Of a stretch of 64,000 bases of DNA, positions 54,012 to 61,091 are shown piece by piece. How positions within the stretch are numbered: the first letter of the stretch is position 1; each line of letters begins with the position of its first letter. This DNA is from Mucilaginibacter dorajii (GTDB taxonomy: Bacteria > Bacteroidota > Bacteroidia > Sphingobacteriales > Sphingobacteriaceae). A model generated the notes under the pieces. That model was not told the origin of the DNA. It saw nothing but the letters and a program-made list of their open reading frames with translations, and ran no database searches. Made by a program: the position numbers and the translations under genes. The stretch spans positions 1 to 64,000 of the forward strand of contig NZ_JANTYS010000013.1 in assembly GCF_024808255.1 (NCBI RefSeq), written 5' to 3'.

Positions 54012-54130
54012 TTTGAAAATTTGAGAATGTGGCGAGTCTCCCGGATTAACAATGCTATAGATTATACTTATCAGATCAATTTTCAAATTCTCAAATTCTC
54101 AAATTATATTCATTCTCAAATTGAATTTCA
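54009..54130. repeat. Word-repeat hairpin after the lipoprotein gene
   Basis: The left side has GATTTGAAAATTTGAGAATG. The right side (54078-54130) repeats the inverse word TCAAATTCTCAAATTCTCAAA and again TTCTCAAATTGAATTTCA. The left side starts on the lipoprotein stop codon. The rest of the gap to 54393 holds CACCAA-aaaaag-TTGGTG (54181-54196) and a CTATTTGAT / ATCAAATAG pair, but no gene. Confidence 0.65.
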
Positions 54131-54393
54131 GTGTACAAAATACACAATTGTGCTTTAGCGTATCAAAATGAAATTTTAGCACCAAAAAAGTTGGTGTAAC
54201 TATTTGATTATTAATGATATTTGTAGATTTTTTAACTGCTATTAAACCGTATCAAATAGCTAATAAATCATTACATGTCAATTATTTATAACGCTTCTTA
54301 TTTGCTTTATTCAATTTAACTTTCTTAATTTGGAACACCGGAATCGCTTCCTGATTGGCGATTTGTAAACCGGTATGCCAATTAAGCTAAACC

Positions 54394-55854
54394 ATGAATA
54401 TAAAAGCATTGTTTGCCTGTTTTTTAGCAGGTGGTTTATTACAGTCTCCGCTGGTTAACGCCCAGGTAAAGGCTCCTTTTTCAACCCAGAATAAAAAAGT
54501 AAAAGTTATAGTATCTGATAACGAACCAGGCATGCGGTTTAAAAATACCGAAACCCTGAAGTTTGAAGATAGTCCGCAACCAGGCGAAACCGAGGTATCA
54601 GTTTTTGTCGATCCGGCAAAATCATTCCAAACCATGCTGGGGGTTGGTGGTGCCTTAACCGATGCCGCTGCCGAAACTTTTTACAAGTTACCTAAGGATA
54701 AACAAAAGGAACTTTTAACAGCTTACTACGATAAGGATAAAGGCATTGGCTATACCGTGGCCCGTACCAATATCCAGAGTTGCGATTTTTCGAGCGAAAG
54801 CTACGGCTATATTAAAGAAGGTGATGCCTCACTAAAATCATTTAACATCAGCCATGACAGGGCTTACCGCATCCCTTTTATAAAAGCCGCGATGGCTGCC
54901 GCCGGCGGTAAACTTACCTTGTTTGCTTCACCATGGAGCCCGCCTGCGTTTATGAAGGATAATAACAGTTTGCTGCATGGCGGTAAGTTGTTACCTAAAT
55001 ACTACCAAAGCTGGGCAAATTTTTATGGTAAGTTTATAAGGGCTTATGAAAACGAAGGCATCCCGGTTTGGGGCTTATCCGTACAAAACGAGCCAATGGC
55101 CTCACAAAGCTGGGAGTCATGTAAATACACTGCCGAAGAGCAACGCGATTTTGTAAAGAACTTTTTAGGCCCAACCCTGGCTAAACAAGGTTTAAGCAGC
55201 AAAAAACTGATTGTTTGGGACCATAACCGCGATTTATTGTACCAACAGGCCAGTACCATTTTAGAAGATCCTGCCGCCGCCAAATACATTTGGGGTGTTG
55301 GTTTTCACTGGTATGAAACATGGACAGGTGCCGGTCAGCAGTTTGAATCGCTAAGGCGCACCCACGAGGCTTTCCCTAATAAAAACCTCATTTTTACTGA
55401 AGGCTGTATCGAAAAATTTGATTTTGCAAAGATCAATGACTGGGCGTTAGGTGAAAGGTATGGTTTATCCATGATCAACGATTTTAACGCCGGTACCGTA
55501 GCCTGGACCGACTGGAACATCTTGCTTGATGAAAAAGGCGGACCAAACCACGTGGGCAACTTCTGTTTTGCACCGGTACATGCCGATCTGCGTAATGGAA
55601 GCCTCATTTACACCAGCTCATTTTATTACCTGGGTCATTTCAGCAAATATATTCACCCCGGTGCAAAACGTGTAGCAGCGGTAGCCAGCAGGGATAAATT
55701 ATTAACTACTGCTTATTTAAACCCCGATGGTAAGTTAGCCGTAGTAGTAATGAACAACACCGACGAAAAAATTGACTATAGCTTATGGATAAAAGGTAAA
55801 GCTGCCAAAACAACCAGCCAGCCTCACTCTATAGCTACCCTTATAGTAGAATAA
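54394..55854 (+). CDS. GH30 family glycoside hydrolase, secreted
   Basis: A retaining hydrolase of 486 residues with a signal peptide (to VNAQ), a GH30 barrel and a C-terminal beta side domain. Acid/base E233 lies in LSVQNEPMA and nucleophile E336 in LIFTEGC; VGGALTDAAAETF and FASPWSPPAFMKDN are typical. Members include glucosylceramidase-like beta-glucosidases and beta-1,6-glucanases. The substrate is not set by context, as no SusCD is adjacent. Confidence 0.94.
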   Translation: MNIKALFACFLAGGLLQSPLVNAQVKAPFSTQNKKVKVIVSDNEPGMRFKNTETLKFEDSPQPGETEVSVFVDPAKSFQTMLGVGGALTDAAAETFYKLPKDKQKELLTAYYDKDKGIGYTVARTNIQSCDFSSESYGYIKEGDASLKSFNISHDRAYRIPFIKAAMAAAGGKLTLFASPWSPPAFMKDNNSLLHGGKLLPKYYQSWANFYGKFIRAYENEGIPVWGLSVQNEPMASQSWESCKYTAEEQRDFVKNFLGPTLAKQGLSSKKLIVWDHNRDLLYQQASTILEDPAAAKYIWGVGFHWYETWTGAGQQFESLRRTHEAFPNKNLIFTEGCIEKFDFAKINDWALGERYGLSMINDFNAGTVAWTDWNILLDEKGGPNHVGNFCFAPVHADLRNGSLIYTSSFYYLGHFSKYIHPGAKRVAAVASRDKLLTTAYLNPDGKLAVVVMNNTDEKIDYSLWIKGKAAKTTSQPHSIATLIVE

Positions 55855-55887
55855 AGATCTTTTAATAATCAACTAAATCTCAGATGT

Positions 55888-55913
55888 ATGGTGGATCATT
55901 TATGGTCCACCAT
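55888..55913. terminator. Bidirectional terminator between GH30 and exonuclease-family genes
   Basis: ATGGTGGATCA (55888-55898) pairs with TGGTCCACCAT (55903-55913) with one wobble. As at 52571-52604, the stem includes the last codons and stop codon of the minus-strand gene. Confidence 0.6.
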
Positions 55914-56774
55914 TATCATTACCGGGAAATGGTCTGACGGAAGTTTAGCCTCGTATTTCTGCGTTGTTTTGTTCAAAGCACGGTAGCTATCGGTAAGGAT
56001 GCCATACCTGGTTACTTTAAAATCCTTGCTTAAAAAAATATGATCGATACGGCCTTTTGATTTTTCTTCGGCGTTAAACGCGTTGAATGTACCGCTCTCG
56101 GCGTATTTTAAAGGCGAGAGCTCATACGCGTCTTTCAGTTTGTCCGAAGTATTAATTACCGCGTAGCTATCCGATGTTTCATCTACATTAAAATCGCCCG
56201 ATAATATTACCGGTTCATTGGCGGTTATTACTTTAATTTTTGCCAATACCAGTTTGGCACTTTCGCGGCGGGCAACAACCCCTATGTGGTCCATATGCAG
56301 GTTAAAGTAGTAAAACTTATACCCGGTTTTTATTTCCTGGAACGATCCCCACGAGCAAATGCGCGGCAATACGGCGTCCCATCCTTTGTTTGGCCTGTCG
56401 ATAATGGTTGATAGCCAGAAATCGCCATGTTTTAACAGTTTGAACTTACTTGTTTTATAAAATATGGCCGAAAACTCTCCGGCCGTTTTACCATCGTCAC
56501 GACCGATGCCGGTATAAGCATAGCCAGGCATAGCTTTGGTTAAATCATTTAGCTGATGAACCAAACCTTCCTGCGTGCCAAAGATGTCGAAATCATGAAA
56601 TTGAATAAGTTTAGCAACAACCGGCAGGCGCTGTTTCCAGCCATTGCCATGTAACGAATCGTCGTTAGTGGAGTTATCATTACGTAAGTTATAGGTAGCC
56701 ACGGTAAAATGCTGGGCAAAAGCATAGGTACACGATAATAGCGCGAACGCCAAAACAAACAGGATCTTTTTCAT
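55896..56774 (-). CDS. Endonuclease/exonuclease/phosphatase family protein, secreted
   Basis: A protein of 292 residues with a signal peptide (to YAFAQ). The EEP fold blocks are VATYNLRNDN, FGTQEGLVHQL (catalytic Glu), YYFNLHMDHIG, VILSGDFNVDETSD (Asp/Asn) and SDHFPVMIMVD (catalytic His). This group includes phosphodiesterases, nucleases and sphingomyelinase-like enzymes. The substrate is unknown. It is convergent with the GH30 gene. Confidence 0.93.
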   Translation of the reverse strand: MKKILFVLAFALLSCTYAFAQHFTVATYNLRNDNSTNDDSLHGNGWKQRLPVVAKLIQFHDFDIFGTQEGLVHQLNDLTKAMPGYAYTGIGRDDGKTAGEFSAIFYKTSKFKLLKHGDFWLSTIIDRPNKGWDAVLPRICSWGSFQEIKTGYKFYYFNLHMDHIGVVARRESAKLVLAKIKVITANEPVILSGDFNVDETSDSYAVINTSDKLKDAYELSPLKYAESGTFNAFNAEEKSKGRIDHIFLSKDFKVTRYGILTDSYRALNKTTQKYEAKLPSDHFPVMIMVDHK

Positions 56775-56974
56775 AGGAGGATATATATTACCGCCGGCGA
56801 AAATAGCAGGTTAGTATTAATTAACCGTTAAGTAACAGATTTGTAGGGGAGGGGGAGTGATGTAACTTTATTGCTTAAGTCATCCCTTCGTGTGGTGACG
56901 ACCAGCAATGTGTGAGGTTCGTCATCCAACGTTTCTGTTTTTAATGTCAGGTTTTAAAATGATGGATGGTTGTT

Positions 56975-57006
56975 TTTGTTTTATTGAACACTGTTCAATA
57001 ACTTTG
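56975..57006 (+). promoter_or_regulatory. Promoter with embedded TetR-type operator (SDR gene)
   Basis: TTTG (56975-56978), 20 bp, then TAACTTTG (56999-57006): a full consensus promoter. The spacer is filled by the perfect palindrome TATTGAACACTGTTCAATA (56982-57000). A related palindrome lies before tolC. The TetR protein encoded between the two is the obvious candidate binder. Confidence 0.75.
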
Positions 57007-57034
57007 TCCTGGTTTTAAATTAAATCCAACCATC

Positions 57035-57796
57035 ATGAAAAAAGCATTGATCACAGGTGCCAGCGGAGGCATCGGGCTCGAAGTAGCCCGGCAGCTGGCT
57101 CAACAGCATTACCAGGTAACGCTGGTAGCCCGTAACAGGAACCGCCTCGAACAGGCGTTAAGCAGTTTAAATGGTAGCGGCCACACTATCCTGGTTGCTG
57201 ATCTGAACAATATGGAAGACCTGCAAAAGCTGGCAGCGCATCTCGGAACTGAAAAGTACGATGTTCTCATCAACAATGCAGGTACAGGCACTTACGGCAA
57301 GTTTACCGATATCCCGCTGGAAGACCAGCTGGCCACTATGCAACTCAATATGCAGGCTTTGGTAACCCTGTCTTATAGCTTTTTACAGCATGCTGTTGCA
57401 GGAGATTCGCTGATCAATATCGGCTCGCTGCTTGCCCATTCTTCGCTGCCTGGGGGTTCTGTATATGCAGCCACCAAGAGTTTTGTTGCTAACTTTTCAG
57501 AATCGCTGTGGTATGAATTCAAACCGAAAGGCATTTACGTGGCGGGCTTTAATCCAGGCGCGGCAAACTCAGACTTTCATGCGCATGCGGGCAAGCAAAC
57601 GAGCGACTTTCCTGAGTTCGTTGTCTCTTCCGTAGAAGATGTTGCTACTGAACTTGTAAGAGCGTTGCAAAAAAGGCAAAAGCCAAGAGTGGTGCAGGGC
57701 TGGAAAAACCGGTTCATGCTGTTCGGGTTCAAGTTATTGAACAGAAAGACCGCGGTGAGCATCATGGGCAAGATTAGCCCTGGAATGCAGAATTAA
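57035..57796 (+). CDS. SDR family NAD(P)-dependent oxidoreductase
   Basis: A short-chain dehydrogenase of 253 residues. The cofactor loop TGASGGIG is at about 8-15 and NNAG at about 80-83. The catalytic Ser is in SLINIGSLLAHSS, and the YxxxK motif is YAATK. Substrate unknown. It lies behind a TetR-type operator and precedes tetR by 71 bp, suggesting a role in handling the compound sensed by TetR. Confidence 0.95.
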   Translation: MKKALITGASGGIGLEVARQLAQQHYQVTLVARNRNRLEQALSSLNGSGHTILVADLNNMEDLQKLAAHLGTEKYDVLINNAGTGTYGKFTDIPLEDQLATMQLNMQALVTLSYSFLQHAVAGDSLINIGSLLAHSSLPGGSVYAATKSFVANFSESLWYEFKPKGIYVAGFNPGAANSDFHAHAGKQTSDFPEFVVSSVEDVATELVRALQKRQKPRVVQGWKNRFMLFGFKLLNRKTAVSIMGKISPGMQN

Positions 57797-57866
57797 GCAG
57801 AAATACCATGCGGAATTTGGCCACACGAGTGGCGATCATATATTTGTATCCTATAATAATCTAAAA

Positions 57867-58475
57867 ATGGGCATAGCAGAAAGAAAACTAAGAGAGAAGC
57901 AGGAAATGCACAAACGCATTCTTAACGGCGCGCGTAAGATATTTTTAGAGAAAGGTTATGAAAAAGCCAGCATGCGCAATATCGCCGCTGAAATCAGTTA
58001 CAGCCAGGGTTCACTTTATTTTTATTTCAAAGATAAGAGTGAGATTTTTCACGAATTGCATAAAGAGGGGTTCCGGCTGCTGCTTAACCAGTTAAAAGTA
58101 CTGGACAAGGTAGCTGATCCATTTGAGCGTTTAAAGGCTTCCGGGCGCGTTTTTATTCAATTCGCGCAGGAGAACAAAGATTATTATAACCTGATGTTCA
58201 TTGTTGACGAACCGGTCAAAGATTCCCTTTCCGAAGGGTTTCAAATCGCTGAAGAAGCGATCAGTTATATGCATGGCATGGTACAGGAATGCCAGCAGAA
58301 AGGGAAGTTCAAAGATCTGGATACCGAATATTTTACTTTCCTGATCATCTCTGTGGTTCACGGCATCTGTGCGCTTTTTTGCAAACACCGCAATAAAAGC
58401 TTTGTCGGCAAGTCGAATGAAGAGCTGATGCAGAACGGGTATGAGTCTTTTGTTGCGCTGCTCGAAAAGAGTTAG
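57867..58475 (+). CDS. TetR/AcrR family repressor
   Basis: A protein of 202 residues with the N-terminal HTH (KRILNGARKIFLEKGYEKAS, MRNIAAEISYSQGSLYFYFK) and an all-helical ligand domain of the TetR_C type. Its gene lies between an SDR gene and the efflux genes. Two matching palindromes (56982-57000 and 58493-58511) flank its unit, so it probably represses the whole cassette and itself. Confidence 0.95.
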   Translation: MGIAERKLREKQEMHKRILNGARKIFLEKGYEKASMRNIAAEISYSQGSLYFYFKDKSEIFHELHKEGFRLLLNQLKVLDKVADPFERLKASGRVFIQFAQENKDYYNLMFIVDEPVKDSLSEGFQIAEEAISYMHGMVQECQQKGKFKDLDTEYFTFLIISVVHGICALFCKHRNKSFVGKSNEELMQNGYESFVALLEKS

Positions 58476-58492
58476 CCTTTTTTTTAATATAT

Positions 58493-58511
58493 TATTGAAC
58501 AGTGTTTAAAA
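58493..58511 (+). promoter_or_regulatory. Second TetR-type operator (tolC gene)
   Basis: TATTGAACA-G-TGTTTAAAA: the left half is identical to the operator at 56982-57000, the right half matches 7 of 9. It lies 18 bp upstream of the tolC start codon. A single half-site (TGTTCAAAA, 59969-59977) occurs again before the adaptor gene. Confidence 0.6.
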
Positions 58512-58529
58512 TTATAACAATGATTAAAA

Positions 58530-59894
58530 ATGAAATTTAAAAGTCAAATATTTTATCAGCTTTTGCTTTTATCGTCAGCCCTACTGGCTGCACCCTATGC
58601 AAAAGCCCAGGGCAAGCTGGATGAGTATATCCGGCAGGGCCTTGCCTCTAATGAGAGTATCAGGCAGCAAAACTTTGTACTCGAAAAAAATATCTACGCA
58701 CTAAAGGAAGCTAAGAGCATGTTCCTGCCTGATGTTACTTTTTCAACTAACTATACCAAAGCCGATGGCGGGCGCACCATAGATTTTCCTACAGGTGACC
58801 TGCTCAACGGTGCTTATGCCACACTGAACCGGCTAACAGGAAGCAATTCATTTCCACAGCTACAAAATCAGCGTATCCTGCTCAATCCGGATAATTTTTA
58901 TGATGCAAAGCTTCGCACAAGTCTCCCCATCTTAAATGCAGAGCTTATTTATAATAAACGGATCAAACAGCAGCAGGTGGATCTGCAAAAAACTGAAGTG
59001 CTGCTTTACAAACGCGAATTGGTTAAAGAGATCAAAACGGCCTACTATAGCTATTTAAAAGCTACCAGCGCAACCAGTATCTACGAATCTTCGCTGCGGC
59101 TTGTTGAAGAAGGACTGCGGATCAATACCAAACTGTACAACAACAGCAAGGTAAACCGAACAGTGGTACTTAGAAGCGAAAATGAAGTGTCCAGGATTAA
59201 CGCCTCACTTATTACGGCCACTAAAACTGCTGAGTCTGCGCGCTACTACTTCAACTTTCTGCTGAACCGGCCATTGACGGACAGTGTACAGTTAGATAAC
59301 ATCACCGAACTGCCTTCACAAGATCAAAGCTTGGGTAATAACGTTGGCGGCCGGGAGGAACTGTCTAAACTCAGGATCGCGAAAGACATCAACGGCAACC
59401 TTACCGGGCTTGCCAAATCTTATCTTATCCCCAAGGTCGGCACCTATCTTGATCTGGGTTCACAAGCCTTCGACTGGCAGGTTAACAGACAGAGCAAGTA
59501 TTATTTTCTGGGTGTTTCCCTCGAATGGAACTTATTTTCCTTTGGCAAGCATAGTAACCGAATCAAACAAACCCTTTCAGACCAGCAGGCACTTGCCTCG
59601 CAAACGGATTATGTGCAGCAACAACTGCTTACCGAATTGAAGGTAAGGCAATCTGGTATGCAGAGTGCGATAGCGCAGTATAACGCTGCCCAATCCCAAC
59701 TAAAGACCAGCCAGACCTACTACAATGATGAGCTGAAGTTATACAAACAAGGAATGGCTATTTACATAGAACTGCTGGATGCACAAAACCAGTGGATAGA
59801 TGCGCAGCTTAACGCCAATATTGCCCTTTACGATACCTGGATCGCCAATACGGCCATCGAACGTGCCAACGCCAGTTTCACTATTCAACAATAA
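58530..59894 (+). CDS. TolC family outer-membrane efflux protein
   Basis: A protein of 454 residues with a signal peptide (to AKAQ, about 26) and two OEP repeats, each with long helices and short barrel strands. Typical segments are SIRQQNFVLEKNIYALKEAK and LYKQGMAIYIELLDAQNQWI near the end. It forms the outer-membrane channel of the RND pump encoded downstream. Confidence 0.94.
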   Translation: MKFKSQIFYQLLLLSSALLAAPYAKAQGKLDEYIRQGLASNESIRQQNFVLEKNIYALKEAKSMFLPDVTFSTNYTKADGGRTIDFPTGDLLNGAYATLNRLTGSNSFPQLQNQRILLNPDNFYDAKLRTSLPILNAELIYNKRIKQQQVDLQKTEVLLYKRELVKEIKTAYYSYLKATSATSIYESSLRLVEEGLRINTKLYNNSKVNRTVVLRSENEVSRINASLITATKTAESARYYFNFLLNRPLTDSVQLDNITELPSQDQSLGNNVGGREELSKLRIAKDINGNLTGLAKSYLIPKVGTYLDLGSQAFDWQVNRQSKYYFLGVSLEWNLFSFGKHSNRIKQTLSDQQALASQTDYVQQQLLTELKVRQSGMQSAIAQYNAAQSQLKTSQTYYNDELKLYKQGMAIYIELLDAQNQWIDAQLNANIALYDTWIANTAIERANASFTIQQ

Positions 59895-59957
59895 AAACAT
59901 CATGAAAAACCCCGAAGGGCTCTTGAATCCCTTAAAAAAACAAACAATCATGAAACC

Positions 59958-60000
59958 ATCATGAGCTACTGTTCAAAAACAACATAAATAAGCTCATGAT
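59958..60000. repeat. Inverted repeat between tolC and the adaptor gene
   Basis: ATCATGAGCT (59958-59967) and AGCTCATGAT (59991-60000) are perfect arms around a 23-bp loop that contains the operator-like half-site TGTTCAAAA. It may tune read-through from tolC to the pump genes. Confidence 0.45.
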
Positions 60001-60034
60001 AGCTTCAGCTCCATTAAAAAAACAAATTAAAACG

Positions 60035-61087
60035 ATGAAAAACTTACAATTATTCAGCATTATAATAGCTGTGCTAACCTTAATGGCTTCCTGCAAAGAA
60101 AAACACAAGGAAGGAAATCCAATAGGACAACCGGATATCATACCGGTTAAAATCGCCCCGGTGTCTACCTTAGGCGTACCCGATCAGATCACCGCCACAG
60201 GCCTGGTCAGTACGGAGGATGAAGCCAAATATGCCTTTAAGATAGGCGGCGTGATCAGCCGCATCTTCGTACAGGAAGGTCAGTTCTTTAAACAGGGACA
60301 GTTGCTGGCAACACTCAACTCCACAGAAATTTCAGCAGGACTGGCCCAATCCAGCTTAGGTGTAGAAAAGGCGCAACGTGACTATAGCCGGGCACTGAAT
60401 CTTTACAAAGACAGCGTTTACACGTTAGAGCAATTGCAGAATACCAAAACTGCTTTGGATGTTGCCAAAAAAGCAAAGGAAGCAATAGCCTTTAATGAGC
60501 GCTACTCTAAAATATATGCCGCTTCCGACGGTTTTGTAAGCAAGAAAATAGCAAACGAAGGCGAAGTAATTGCCGAAGGGATGCCGGTGCTGCTGACCAA
60601 CTCTACCGAACAGCGAAACAGTTATTCACTCAAAGTGGGTGTAACCGACCGTGAATGGGCTCTCATTAAGTCGGGACAAACAGCCAAAGTAACGCTCGAC
60701 GGCTACGCCGGTCAATCCTTTGATGCCACCGTGTTCCGCAAGTCGCAGGCGGCTGATCGTGAACTGGGCTCGTTCCAGATAGAATTGAAATTGCAATTAA
60801 ATGGCGTAAAACCCGCGGTTGGCATGTTTGGTAAGGCAGAAATCGCTACCCACCAGGATGAAAGTGTGATGGTGATTCCTTACGGATCACTGGTAGAAGC
60901 TGACGGTAATAAAGGTTTCGTGTTTACTACTATTGGCACAACCAGGGTAAAAAGAGTACCGGTTACCATCCTGAAGTTTGATAACGAAAATGTGTACCTG
61001 AAGGATAAGCTGGAAGGTATAGACCAGATCGTAGTTTCCAACAGCGCCTACCTCAACGAACAGTCTATCATTAAAATTATTAAGTAA
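60035..61087 (+). CDS. RND efflux periplasmic adaptor, lipoprotein
   Basis: A membrane-fusion protein of 350 residues from ATG 60035, which gives a lipoprotein signal (MKNLQLFSIIIAVLTLMASC). The order is barrel-sandwich half (FKIGGVISRIFVQEGQFFKQ), short helical hairpin, second half (ASDGFVSKKIANEGEVIAEG), beta-barrel and membrane-proximal domains. It links the TolC channel to the RND permease, whose gene starts 4 bp later. Confidence 0.94.
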   Translation: MKNLQLFSIIIAVLTLMASCKEKHKEGNPIGQPDIIPVKIAPVSTLGVPDQITATGLVSTEDEAKYAFKIGGVISRIFVQEGQFFKQGQLLATLNSTEISAGLAQSSLGVEKAQRDYSRALNLYKDSVYTLEQLQNTKTALDVAKKAKEAIAFNERYSKIYAASDGFVSKKIANEGEVIAEGMPVLLTNSTEQRNSYSLKVGVTDREWALIKSGQTAKVTLDGYAGQSFDATVFRKSQAADRELGSFQIELKLQLNGVKPAVGMFGKAEIATHQDESVMVIPYGSLVEADGNKGFVFTTIGTTRVKRVPVTILKFDNENVYLKDKLEGIDQIVVSNSAYLNEQSIIKIIK

Positions 61088-61091
61088 GGCC

